Shown one piece after another: positions 43,919 to 54,802 of a stretch of DNA of 64,000 bases; position 1 is the stretch's first letter, and the number at the start of each line of letters is the position of its first letter. This DNA is from Corallium rubrum (taxonomy: Eukaryota > Cnidaria > Anthozoa > Scleralcyonacea > Coralliidae). Where the stretch lies: assembly GCA_964035015.1 (NCBI GenBank), contig OZ036004.1, positions 14,393,427-14,457,426 on the forward strand. Direction: 5' to 3'. A program made the position numbers and the translations under genes. Below the pieces are notes generated by a model. The model was not told the DNA's origin and did no database searches. It saw nothing but the letters and a program-made list of their open reading frames with translations.

Positions 43919-44404
43919 TGGATCACTGAGAGATTCCTGATGACTTCCCTTGGTAAATAAACTGGCAATGCGCTTATCTCCTCCTGACTGATCCATAAGA
44001 TCATCGAGGACAATAAAGTTTCGCTTCGAAACATCAAGAAAATGTTCGTAGGTATTCCTTCGTTCAGTTCAATGTCCAGTATAGTTTTGATCATATCCAG
44101 GTACATGGGTTGCCACTGCCCATAACATCAAATATGTTCAGGAGGGGGGTTGATAGTTGTTCTTGTTCTCCAGAAGAGTTTTTACCCATACGGTTTTACC
44201 ACTCTGAGTATACCCTGCAACAATGCACGTAAACGGATACTGCAAGACTGTGGATACATTGACGAGAGGACCTGCCTGTCTTTTTTGTTTTGTCGACGAT
44301 CTATGAACCATCGTCATGTGATGGATGAGAATACTTGAATTAGCGAAAGATTTTCCACAAACTTCACAAACGTAGGGCATGTTTCTGTTAAGACTGTCAA
44401 TCAA
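43918..44404 (-). pseudogene. Zinc-finger/packaging-ATPase fusion fragment (Maverick-like, left arm)
   Basis: The N-terminus has a C2H2 finger (YVCEVCGKSFANSSILIHHM) joined to an ATPase start with Walker A (AGYTQSGKTVW). After a frameshift near 44130 the next block reads MYLDMIKTILDIELNEGIPT and ends RNLSVI before the TA repeat. Walker B is damaged. This differs from the ATPase at 29160-29797 in having a fused finger, so it comes from another Maverick lineage. A mirrored copy lies at 48708-49037. Confidence 0.75.
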
Positions 44405-44439
44405 AAATGAAGATTTTTCTATTGTCCATCCTTGTTTTT

Positions 44440-44631
44440 ATGATTCAACACAGTAGTCCAAAGACTATGACCATAGTCCTAAGACCATAGTCATAGTCCT
44501 AAGACTATAGTCCTTATAGTCCCAGTCCTACAGTCTTTACAGTCATAGTCCTAAGACTATAGCCCTAATCATAGTCCTAAGACTATACCTAAAAGATTAT
44601 TCAAAACACTCTGAATACGTACTCATTTTCT
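44440..44631. repeat. AGTCCTAAGACTATAG degenerate satellite
   Basis: About ten copies of a unit near AGTCCTAAGACTATAG, itself partly palindromic. The same unit occurs at 44970-45075, 46150-46240, 48028-48140 and 48540-48660, that is, at all boundaries of the two arms. Confidence 0.85.
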
Positions 44632-44964
44632 TTATTCCAGAAAAATGCTGGCCAACTGTTCCTGTACTGGAGCGAGGAGAAAGGGCAAGAAACCCTCACA
44701 ATCTGGCAGAAAAACTTCCTTCCTCTCTGCTTTGGGATTACGTGAGTCAGCGACAAATTTAATATGATCGTTATACGGTGCCAGATTCTTTGCAGTTTCA
44801 GGAGTAAGTTTGATTTTTTATCACCATATGTTCAATAGACATTCCGTTATGGCCTCCAGTAAATCTTTATCAGCAGCTTTTATGATGGCTCTTTGCCTTC
44901 GTGGATTACATTGTGTGATCAATACCTTCCGAAAGTCGCAGCTCCTTCTTATACGAGCAGACAT
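44632..44964 (-). pseudogene. Small virion-type protein homologue (left arm)
   Basis: ATG at 44964 (MSARIRRSCDFRKVL), similar along its length to the 111-aa protein at 28795-29130, including APYNDHIKFVADSRNP and the hydrophobic end GFLPFLLAPV. Two stop codons near 44820 interrupt it. Confidence 0.78.
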
Positions 44965-45077
44965 CTTCAAATGATCAAACTATAGTCCTAAGACTAAGAC
45001 TATAGCCCTTAGGCCTATAGTCTTAGGACTATAGTCTTAGGGATATACTCTTAGGACTGTAGTCTTAGGACTATTTA

Positions 45078-45665
45078 ATAATTAGTCACCGAAGTCGAGG
45101 TGATTATCGTTGAATATTTACCGAGCCGCGAAGCGGCGAGGTTAGTATAAACGATAATCACTGAGACTGAGGTGACTAATTGTTTTAGTAAAATTTCAGG
45201 CCTGAGAAGAATAACCACGAAATTTAAATCAGACGTCTTTTACTGTCGTAGTTTTAACATGTAAATTCAACCCTGCGAAGTTTTCTTCACGTTTTGACAG
45301 CTGTCGTAGCCTTCAATTCCACATACGATTAAAATTGAACTAAAATTAAAATAATTTTATGACTAAACACTTCTTCACCTTCAAATAGTTCCAACTTAGA
45401 GCTTTTCTGTATATACAGTCTCTATCTGTTGAGTTTTTTTGACGATTTGTTAGCTTTAAAAGAACAGTCGCTGCAGTCGCCATTTTGAAAAATAATTACA
45501 CCATTGATTAGACACCATCTGTCAAAATGATGATTCCGACAATTTCCGACAACAATTTCTGGTATAGTTACTTCGCGCGAGGTAACTATCGCGAAATAGG
45601 CGGTTCAGCTCGACCAATCAGAGGACGAGAAATTCAATAGTTGCTTCTGAAATTTTACTAAATAG
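45078..45665. mobile_element. MITE-like element with TTTTAGTAAAATTTCAG inner repeats
   Basis: TTTAGTAAAATTTCAG at about 45184 has its complement at 45648-45663. A preceding segment with a hairpin (ACCGAGCCGCGAAGCGGCGAGG) and GATTATCG/CGATAATC complements (45110-45160) appears to be part of the same non-coding element. No transposase. Confidence 0.6.
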
Positions 45666-46180
45666 TCTCAGTCCCAGTCCCAGTCCCAGTCCCAGTCCCA
45701 GTCCCAGCCGCAGCCGCAGCCGCAGCCCCAGCCGCAGCCCCAGCCCCAGCCCCAGCCCCAGCCCCAGCCCCAGCCCCAGCCCCAGCCCCAGCCCCAGCCC
45801 CAGCCCCAGCCCCAGCCCCAGCCCCAGCCCCAGCCCCAGCCCCAGCCCCAGCCCCAGCCCCAGCCCCAGCCCCAGCCCCAGCCCCAGCCCCAGCCCCAGC
45901 CCCAGCCCCAGCCCCAGCCCCAGCCCCAGCCCCAGCCCCAGCCCCAGCCCCAGCCCCAGCCCCAGCCCCAGCCCCAGCCCCAGCCTCAGCCTCAGCCTCA
46001 GCCTCAGCCCCAGCCCCAGCCCCAGCCTCAGCCTCAGCCTCAGCCTCAGCCTCAGCCTCAGCCTCAGTCTCAGTCTCAGTCTCAGTCTCAGTCTCAGTCT
46101 CAGTCTCAGTCTTAGTCTTAGTCTTAGTCTTAGTCTTAGTCTTAGTCTTAGTCTTAGTCTTAGTCTTAGGCCTATAGTGT
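45666..46180. repeat. Hexanucleotide satellite (CAGCCC and variants)
   Basis: About 85 copies of a 6-base unit in blocks: CAGTCC, CAGCCG, then about 45 CAGCCC, then CAGCCT, CAGTCT and TAGTCT. The minus strand reads GGGGCT repeated, which can form G-quadruplexes. The right-hand blocks grade into the CTTAGT-type flanking satellite. Confidence 0.97.
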
Positions 46181-46244
46181 TAGTCTTAGGGATATATTCT
46201 TATAGGACTATAGTCTTAGGATTATATAATCTTATATACTCAAA

Positions 46245-48028
46245 GCACATGAAAAAAACTACTTTGAAAACTATAGACCAATATCAGTTCTTTCCTGTTT
46301 CACTAAATTACTAGAAAAACCTATGTACAAAAGGATAATTAAATATATTGAAAAAAATAAGATCTTAACAGAACATCAGTATGGTTTTAGACAAAACAGA
46401 TCTACTGAACTTTCCGTTATTGAGCTTGCAGACAAAATAACAAAAGCAATAGATAAAGGAGAATACACAATTGGTATATTTCTAGATTTGTCAAAAGCAT
46501 TTGACACTATTAATCACAATATTCTGATTACAAAACTGGGTCACTATGGCATAAGAGGGAACACCTCAAAAATGGTTTGAAAATTACTTAGAGAATAGAA
46601 AACAAATTGTAAAATACAACCAAGTAAAATCAAGAGAAATGACAATCACAAGTGGTGTTCCTCAGGGGTCAATATTAGGACCACTCCTATTTCATTTATA
46701 CATAAATGGCATTCAAAACTGCAGTCAAATAGTTTCAATGATATTATTTGCAGATGACAAATATATTTTACAGTAACAATTGCCTTAAAAAACTTAACGA
46801 ATGGCTAAGTATAAATAAAATAGCTGAATGGCTAAGTATAAATAAATTATCAATTAACACTTCAAAAACAAAATTTATTTTATTTAGATCTCATAACAAA
46901 AAACAAAAACACAATACAACAATTAAAATTAACAATGAAAATATCAAACAAGTAAAGAACACAACATTTCTGGGTATCATAATTGACGAATGTTTAACAT
47001 GGAAAGACCATATAGCTATGGTGTCAGAAAAGATTATTGAATCTGCTGGTTTGATAGCCAGAATACGGCATTTTACTAATTTGAATACTCTTAAACTAAT
47101 ATATTATGCTAATATATTATGCATTAGTCTATCCATATCTTATCTATGGTAACTTAATATAGGGTAATACATACAACAAACGAATCCAAATGTTAATGAA
47201 TATCCAGAAAAAAATTATGCGCTTAATGACTTTCAACTCCTATATGGAACACACTAAACCAGTTTTTGAAAATCTGAAAATATTAAATATCTATAAAATC
47301 AATGATTATTTGACTAGTTTGTTCATGTTTCGTTACCATTACATTAAAAATTTACCAGAAGTTTTCATAAATTATTTTGTATCAAACAATCAATCCATCA
47401 TCATAACACAAGAAATGCATCAAAACTTCATAAATCTTATAAAAGAACAAATTATGTAAAACATACTCTTTCCAACAAAGGCATTGATATTTGGAATGGT
47501 TTGGAAACTAAACTAAAAAATATTAAATCCTACACATCTTCTTAAGAAATACTTTTTACAGAATTAACGTTTAATTATTTCCCACATATACAACATTATA
47601 TGTTATTAGTTTATTACCAATATAGATTTCTTTCTGTAAATAGTTTCTCATTATATTGCTTTCATTGGATCCTGCATTTTAATCTCCAAAAAATATTAAT
47701 ATTAGTAACTTTTCGTTAACTAGTTTGTCTATTTATACTTTTTATATATACTGAACTACTTATATACTTTAACAATACTGTCATTATTCTGCACTTATTA
47801 ATCTCTGTAAATATAATAATTTTCTTCTTTCTTTATTCTTATATTTATATAATTCTCTTTAAACTTGTAAATTTTTTGAACTGATTATATGCAGATTAAC
47901 GAATTTTCCCACTAGGGGTCTTATTTAAAAAGCCTTTTAGGTTACTAGTAGGCCCCTAGCTCAACAAATAATTCATATGTATTTAGTTAAAATGCATTCA
48001 TGCATGGGCGAAAATAAAATAAAAAATC
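46245..48028 (+). mobile_element. 5'-truncated CR1/Jockey-like LINE
   Basis: Starts in the RT ([17 protein letters not shown]) and has GFRQNRSTELSV, motif [28 protein letters not shown] and the catalytic LFADD near 46750. Next come INTSKTKFILF and a LINE C-terminus (QKKIMRLMTFNSYMEHTKPVF). It ends with a 3' tail AAAATAAAATAAAAAATC at about 48010-48028. Several frameshifts. It has inserted in the AGTCCTAAGACTATAG repeat between the two Maverick-like arms. Confidence 0.88.
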
Positions 48029-48184
48029 TTAGGCCTATAGTTTTAGGACTATAGTCTTAGTCTTAGGGATATCTTCTTAGGATTATAGTTTTAGTCTTAG
48101 GGCTATATTCTTAGGAGTGTAGCCTTAGGACTATGACTATCACATATAGAAAGGGGTGTAAAGTCAACGCACGATCATTTGAAG

Positions 48185-48510
48185 ATGTCTGCTCGTGTAA
48201 GAAGGAGCTGCGACTTTCTGAAGGTACACAATGTAACTCACGAATGCAAAAAGCAATCATAAAAGCTGCTGATAAAGATTTACTGGAGGCCATAACTGAA
48301 TGTCTACTGAACATATGGTGTGAAACAAACAAACTTACTCCTGAAACTGCAAAGAATCTGGCACCATATAACGATCATATTAAATTTGTCGCTGACTCAC
48401 GTAATCCCACAGGAGAGAGGAAGGAAGTTATTCTGCAAGATGGTGAGGGTTTCTTGCCCTTTCCAATCGCTCCAGTACTGAAACAGTTGGCCAGCTTTTT
48501 GCTGGAATAA
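48185..48510 (+). pseudogene. Small virion-type protein homologue (right arm)
   Basis: ATG at 48185 (MSARVRRSCDFLK), with a frameshift near 48225. It is then open to 48510 with the conserved CLLNIWCETNKLTPETAK and GFLPFPIAPV. Mirror counterpart of 44632-44964, here without the two internal stops. Confidence 0.78.
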
Positions 48511-48707
48511 AGAAATGAGTACGTATTCCGACTGTTTTGGGAATAATCTTTTAGGTATATGGACTATGATTAGGACTATAGTATTGACTATGATTAGGAC
48601 TATAGTCTTAGGACTATGACTATGGTCTTAGGACTATGACCATAGTCTTTGGACTATTGTGTTGAATCAAAAATCTTCATTCGTGATCTGACAGTCTTAA
48701 CTGAAAC

Positions 48708-49037
48708 ATGCCCTACATTTGTGAAGTTTGTGGAAAATCTTTCGGTAAGTCAAGTAATCTCCCCCGTCACATGAAGATGGTTCATAGATCGTCGACAAAA
48801 CAAATAAAATAGGCAGGTCCTTTCGTCAATGGATCCACAGTATCCATTTACGTGCATTGTTGCAGGGTGTACTCAGAGTAGTAAAACCGTATGGGTATTA
48901 ACTCTTCTGGAGAACGCAAGAACAACTATCATCCCCAGTGGCAACCCATGTACCTGGATATGATCAAAACTATACCGGACAGTGAACTGAAAGAAGGAAT
49001 ACCTACGAACATTGACTCGGAAGATTTTATGAAGTAA
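48708..49037 (+). pseudogene. Zinc-finger/packaging-ATPase fusion fragment (right arm)
   Basis: Mirror counterpart of 43918-44404: CEVCGKSFGKSSNLPRHMK, then damaged ATPase sequence and MYLDMIKTIPDSELKEGIPT, followed by SEDFMK and a stop at 49035-49037. The Walker A site is destroyed by stops. Confidence 0.75.
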
Positions 49038-50910
49038 AAAGAAGCTATGCAGTAAAACTTATACTATTTTAGAGAAGTTTCACTACCGGAAAATTAAGTT
49101 AAAACAACTATATCACGAAGCTACGGCTAATAGTATGAATAACTAACTACACTGTTTGACTAGTTGTTTTTACTACAGTCAGGGGAGTTTTAACTACGGG
49201 AGATTGTCTCCAAGCCAGGGCATATAGGGCCGAAGTCCCGAAGCCCGATGAAGGTGCTAATCTCGACAAGCCTGGAGTAATTTTACACGCGTGGACCAGC
49301 GTGATATACGTGCAAATTTCTGTGTTCGGAATATCTATTTGTATGTGTGGACGGAGCATGCGCGGTTAAGATTGTGGGACACTGGGAACAATATAGTTCT
49401 TGAGTTCAGTACATGTAATACTGTATATTCTAGACAAAAAGACTTGAGAAAGGAGTTTTGGGGATACGTATGTCCTGTTGAAAAGAACAGAAACAAATCA
49501 ACGTTTACGTTAAAGTACGACAGCATCTTGACTAGAAGGAAACCCGTCAAACCGAAACTCGAAAGGCAAAGTAGGAAAGGCAATAGTCAAACAAGAAAAC
49601 TGAAAACCAACGAAAACAAAGGCACAAAAGTTAATTGGCTTACGGTAAATACATAGAGCAGCCGCTTTCAGTTGGCAGCAAAACTGTTTGAGATTCCTTG
49701 TTTATATTCTATCACTGTTAATTTTCTTTTCTATTTTGTGTGTCCTAAGCTTGAAGTATTTTAAACATATCATATCCATTGCATGTTTTTGCTTGCCAAT
49801 GCCCGTTGTGTTTGTTTAATACGTCTTATCTTCTTTAAAATAGTTTTCTTATTCTAAAACCACTTGTAACTTAGCGTAGCTTGTTTATAACTTGGCATAA
49901 AAATTGGAAAAGATACCATTTTTCTTCTGTAAAACGTACAAATGCTGTTGAAATATTATCCCCTTGTGTTCGTGTAGTTCGCGAAGCGGGCCTCGCGACG
50001 CGTGTGTACTAATCTCGACGGAGTGGGCGGTAAGTCCGATCGGAGATTGTACCCATGCATGTTGGCGGTTTGGAATATCCATTTGTGTGTATCAACTGTT
50101 TATTGACCGAGCGTGAGGTCTGTACAGTGAAATATCGGACCGAGGTTTTTTTAGCGCAGAAAAAAACAGAGGTCCGATATTTCACTGTACAGACCGAACT
50201 AGCTGTTTATTATGTGGCTAATTCAGCTATTCTTTTCACCACTACCCGTCAATGGGCCGGATACACGGATAGCTTATCCGGTAGATTTGTGTTACCCGAT
50301 AAGTCTTGTCCAAGGCCGGATGATTTGCTATATGCAGTTGGATAAATTCATTAAATTGTATCTGCTATATATTTGGATTACGATAGGACTTTTCTTATAT
50401 ACCCGGGATAAACTATCTGGGATTCGATAAGCCAGACAAGCTTTCGCCAGCATGCATTTATTGGCTTCCTCATTTTTATTGGCTATACGCTTTGCACAAA
50501 CAAGGTTGTTTATCAGTTTGTCTCACCTTCGAAGACGAAGAATTTTTTCGAAGCTATTTTCAGAAAACGTTTTAGCATTGGTCTACCAAGTAAAACATTG
50601 TGGATATTAAGAAGAAATGAACACACCTTTATACAACTCGTGGGATTTTTTGCATTTCTTTTATATTCAAAAACTTGAAAAACCTTTTTACAATGTCAAG
50701 GATAATTTACATGTAAGAGGAAAACAACTGGACCTGGGTAATTAGGCCTATATTGACCATATAACTTGTTTAACGTTTTGAAAGAAAGAATCAGCTTACG
50801 ATTTCAAAACTAAACAGTTTATTACAAAACTGTTTATTAAACGTAACTTAAATAAAAACGTTGTAGCTTTGACAATACGCCAAAACAGTCACTTAAAAAC
50901 TAAACAGTTT
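49038..50910. other. Intergenic or intronic, no supported gene
   Basis: A plus-strand open frame of 121 codons (49291-49656, Lys/Arg-rich C-terminus) has no recognisable family and similar sequence words recur near 49990-50095, so a repeat is likely. The rest holds nothing except the hairpin at 50117-50195. Confidence 0.4.
50117..50195. repeat. Perfect 25-bp inverted repeat (hairpin)
   Basis: GGTCTGTACAGTGAAATATC... (50117-50141) and its exact complement (50171-50195) around a 29-base loop with T- and A-runs. Likely a short foldback element. Confidence 0.85.
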
Positions 50911-51312
50911 TTAATCTTCATCGTCACTTTCTATAGTGACACATCGACGTTTCCATGAACGTTAAAGTTCACCCGTCCGTTGAAGATTTGGAAATTACGT
51001 TTGTCGTTTGGTCTTCGCTTGTATTTGACAGCGAGAAAAAACGGTACTTCGGGGTTATTCATCTCCATTGGACGGTGGCTTCTAAACTTCTTAAAGAATT
51101 TGACTGGACATCTTTCATTGCTGGTCGCAAACGCTTTTGGCTGGAAAGCTCGCTGGTGACCGTTTCCGGTTTTCGTACCTCTTTCGCCAACCCGAACTAG
51201 CACTTCTTGGCCGTCGTGTGCAGTTTGTAGCTCCACGTCGCCCCAGCAAAGTTTTCTGCTTTCGTTCTGGCTCTAAAACCAAAGTGCAAAGACAAGAGCC
51301 ACCAAATGCTTA
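50911..51312 (-). pseudogene. Crypton-type (DUF3504) gene, 3' part
   Basis: The minus frame begins right at the transposon boundary with WWLLSLHFGFRAR, then ENFAWGDVELQT, RGTKTGNGHQRAFQPKAFAT and EVPFFLAVKYKRRPNDK. After an internal deletion the terminal KRRCVTIESDDED and stop are read in a shifted frame (50911-50955). This is the DUF3504 domain of Crypton-derived proteins (as in QRICH1 and ZMYM2). The recombinase catalytic segment after PNDK is deleted. The 5' part is at 59710-60567. Confidence 0.75.
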
Positions 51313-51467
51313 AGTTGCCGGTTGCCAGTCCCCGCGCGGTTTCGCAATGCTTTATGGGATCGCTAGGGGGCAAACAAACTCTGAAACTCGAAGGCGAATA
51401 TAAAATAATTCATAAGATTCATCGTTGAGAAGCATTTTGTAAGTCAAATCTCATCAATATTTACGAT

Positions 51468-51842
51468 ATGTCTGTGATTCCTATTGGCAGAAGAGAACTC
51501 AATTTTCGTGGTGACGGTAACTGCTTTTATAGAGCTATGGCCCTTGCAATAAACGAGAAGACAGGTAGAGATGACTGGAAAGTCAGAGCGTCGTGATTGT
51601 TCACGTCCAAGTCCATTCAGGAACAACTGGCGAAGAGTTGCAAGGATGATACGTGGGCAGAAACTGTTGATATATTTAGCTGTGCTACTGTTCTTCAGCG
51701 AAATATTATGGTGTATTCGACCACCAGAGGAAAGTGGATGAAGTTCTATCCAACTGGTAAAGACAGCGCCGAAAATCACTTACAATCGACTCGTGACTGC
51801 CCTAGCTGTAACGTTGGTGCTGTGGGACGCACATCATGCTTG
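51468..51842 (+). pseudogene. OTU-domain cysteine protease, broken
   Basis: ATG at 51468, just inside the TIR. FRGDGNCFYRAMALAIN carries the OTU catalytic Asp and Cys. An in-frame TGA at 51594 interrupts it, and the same frame continues (SKSIQEQLAKSCKDDTWAETVDIFSCATVLQRNIMVY) to 51842 without a clear catalytic His. OTU proteases remove ubiquitin; here it is transposon cargo or part of its gene set. Confidence 0.75.
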
Positions 51843-51859
51843 TAATCACTTCAGTATTC

Positions 51860-52370
51860 TTCACATGCTTCGGTTTTCGGCGAATATATTCAATAAGCCT
51901 AGCAAAACAATAGATCAATATTCCCCTCTAATATTCCCCTCAATTTTTCTTTCCTATTGTCACTCCTGTCAACCTTGTCTATGTGAAAATTAAGTACATT
52001 ATTATTTTTGAGGCCCCTCAGAGGCCCTTCAAAAATAATAACCTATACTTAATGTGACTTATTTTTCACATGCCTCGGTTTCCTTTGTTCTTTTAAGGGA
52101 ATATATTCAATAGCCCCTGGCAAAACAATAGATTAATATTCCCCTCTAATATTCCCCTCTACCATTCCTCACTATAATATTCTCCTCTAATCTTCCCATC
52201 TAATATCCCCCACATCACTCCTTATCTTATGAAATCCTGTCAACCTTGCCATGTGAAAAATAAGTACGTAATTTTGAGGCCCCTCCGGGATATGTGTTTA
52301 TTCACCTCGGGCTTCACCCTTGGTGAATAAATCACATATCCCCTCGTGGCCTCAAAATAACCTATACTTA
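51860..52370. repeat. Two-copy tandem repeat of about 220-240 bp
   Basis: Blocks such as GCCT(GG)CAAAACAATAGAT-AATATTCCCCTC and CCTGTCAACCTTG-ATGTGAAAA-TAAGTAC occur twice (51895/52125 and 51965/52238). Non-coding. Confidence 0.7.
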
Positions 52371-52372
52371 TT

Positions 52373-52483
52373 TAACCCTTTAACTCCCACCATGTCAGGA
52401 GGTCTTCCCTTGATGAGTAAAATTGTCTGGTGTTAGACAGAGTTAAAAAAATAAAAAAGTGCCAAATGGCACTGAAAGGGTTA
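52373..52483. mobile_element. 111-bp MITE-like repeat
   Basis: TAACCCTTTAACTCCC at left and CTGAAAGGGTTA at right form short inverted ends. The core contains GTCTGGTGTTAGACAGAGTTA, related to the CTGGCGTTAGCCAGAATAA repeat at 12925-13205. Confidence 0.6.
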
Positions 52484-53034
52484 GGCCTAATAACCTATAA
52501 ACAACCATAGAATTGAACTCGTGTCCATAGAATTGAACTCCTATCTCTATCTTACTGTAACAGTTATAAATTATTGTTTACAGTATGTTATAAATTATTA
52601 TGACAGGGCATTGTATTACAAATATTGTATTCAATTTTTGCAAAATATTGAGATTTATTAGTCACAGATCAATTATTTGTTGTTGTAAAACCACAAAGAT
52701 TATTTGCATTAAATAATATCATAAAAGTCAAGTCTCAGATATTTACAAATGTTACTACAAATACAAATATATACATCTCGAACAGAGCACATGAACACAG
52801 TCTGACTTAATTTCACTATTTACCTTACAGACAAGGTACAGTAGGCAGCATTCAATTATTGATCTGTATTGTTTGATCCACACTCTTATCTCTTGCTAGG
52901 CCTAGATGCACTGCATGAGTTTAGGTTCTTGTGCAAGTACAATGTTTTTTAAAGTGTTGTAAATTTTTGATAAATTATACAACCACATTTGAATGTTGAG
53001 AAAAATAACAATATAGTATTAGAACAGTTTAGCA

Positions 53035-53330
53035 AAACAGATTAGTACAGTACTTGGATGGGTGACCACTTGGGAATGACCCCATTGTCGAGCTTGTAAC
53101 TCACATGAGTAGAGTTGTAGTTGATCTCGCCAGTGCTTGGAGGGTTTTTCACCAGTGGGTTCTCCATTTTTCCTCTCCATAAAATCAACTACCTACCATG
53201 CATCTTAGCTGTGATCCGTGATCTGAACTGTGTTGCATGGCGGCTGCCTGAAAAACCTTTGATATGCTTCGACATGGCCATGTTGATCTGCTTCCTTCGA
53301 AATTCAGCCAATGCGAGTAAAAATGATTAG
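53035..53330 (+). repeat. 5S-rRNA-derived SINE fragment
   Basis: TTAGTACAGTACTTGGATGGGTGACCACTTGGGAATGACCCC (53042-53083, written in the sequence) is the 3' half of 5S rRNA with small changes, followed by a non-rRNA tail (GTTGTAGTTGATCTCGCCAG ...). This is the head of a SINE3-type element, 5'-truncated. Not a functional 5S gene. Confidence 0.72.
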
Positions 53331-53439
53331 CCCCCAGTGCTTTATTATAAACCAAACATGGATAGTCAGTACTGTACCTCTATGCAAAGTGTACAACTTG
53401 TGTATACATGTAGATGGCAAAGTTGATACAAAATGTGTC

Positions 53440-54606
53440 TTACTTTATCAACCGTTTACCAAGGTTTGACAAGGCAGCACAAACAAACACAATACAATCC
53501 AACATTGGTTTTAAAAACAGTGGAATAACCCCTGACAAAAGGCGGAAGCGCTTCAACTTTAGTATAGACCTTTCAACATGGGATCTCAAAGCAGCTACAC
53601 GTCGAGTATATGTCACTGCTTTTGAAGATAGTCTTGGTCCTTGGAAATATGCTGGAGAAATAAGCTGGATCTTCTTAAAAGCAAGTAAGTCTCGGACCAG
53701 AAAACCTCTGTCAGCCATAACTGCATCCCCCGCTTCCAAATAGTTGACCAATCCAGAATTTCTGACCATTTCCTTGTCCGAAGTGCTGCCAGTCCACAGT
53801 GGAGGTATAAAAGAAATGACACCAGTTGGTGTGATGCCTACCATTAATTTAGCAGTGTTATAGTGTTTATAGTTGCTCCAGGTAGTTTGTTGGCTTTCAG
53901 GAAGCAAAGGTTTTTGGGTATAAAATTCACAACAGTCAATAATAACTCAAATGTTCTTAAATTTCTTAAATCGCTTTGGAAGCACCTTTTGGATCTCTGC
54001 TCGACTTGGCCTAGGAACAAAAAGATAACTCAGTGGAAAGAAAGGTAATCCAGGTGTTGTAAATATGCGAGACCTGACCACCACTGATTCCAAAAGTATC
54101 AGCTAAAAAGTGCACATCAAAGCCCTTTCTTGTCCTTACTAATGTCAGTATTAGTTCCTCCCAAGTTGATAAAAGCCTGGGTTGTGCTCCCCTTTTTTCT
54201 CTTCTTGATGGTGGTGTATCCACAGAACCTTTCCAGCAACGCAAACTTTTTGCCTTTTCTTTGATCAAATCAAAGACTAAATCGAGTTAAGGTCTAGTAA
54301 TGTCAGTATACCGGAAGCAGTTTTTTACGTTGAGTTTTTTCATCATCACCAGACGATTAAGGTCTCTTCAAGACTCTCCTTGGGTTCTTCTTTGATGTGA
54401 CAGTCATCATCATCTTCTGACATAGGTTGGCCAGACTGTGAAGCTTGAGGAACTTCGTTCTTTCGTCGCCGTTTCTTTGGCTTGGGAAGCAATACCTCTC
54501 CTTTCTTTGGGGAAGGCCTTCGTTTCACAGATTCATCTGTACTGTACCCCTTCAGATATAGAGTTGGGTTGGGACATTCCTTTGAACGATATGTGGGGTT
54601 ATGCAA
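53440..54606 (-). pseudogene. DDE_Tnp_4 transposase of the THAP/DDE transposon, broken
   Basis: A basic linker is read at 54606-54346 (PKKGEVLLPKPKKRRRK). At 54268-54011 lies the HTH_Tnp_4 helix-turn-helix (LSTWEELILTLVRTRKGFDV ... VSHIYNTWITF). At 53907-53440 the DDE domain reads NYKHYNTAKLMVGITPTGVI, then AVMADRGFLV with a catalytic Asp, then RRVAALRSHVERSILKLKRF with the catalytic Glu. Frameshifts near 53950 and 54300 break it. The THAP part is 4.7 kb away at 59325-59530 because of the DIRS insertion. Confidence 0.82.
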
Positions 54607-54802
54607 TAACCAAGGTTAACAACTAGGTAACCGCGCATCACACAGGATGGACGCAATTAGCAAACAGCATGAGGGGCGTGCTTGGAGACTGGGCCGAGCT
54701 ACGGCGCATCGCTCACTACGCTATTGCTCGACTTGCTGTCACACGTGCACACAAGTTCGAGAGCTCCGCAAATTTCAACTGTAAAGTCAGTTATCAATTG
54801 TC

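Noticed and set aside
49291-49656. Host protein gene of 121 residues
   Set aside because: No recognisable domain, and similar words recur at 49990-50095, pointing to a repeat.
53035-53083. Functional 5S rRNA gene
   Set aside because: Only the 3' half is present and a SINE-type tail follows.
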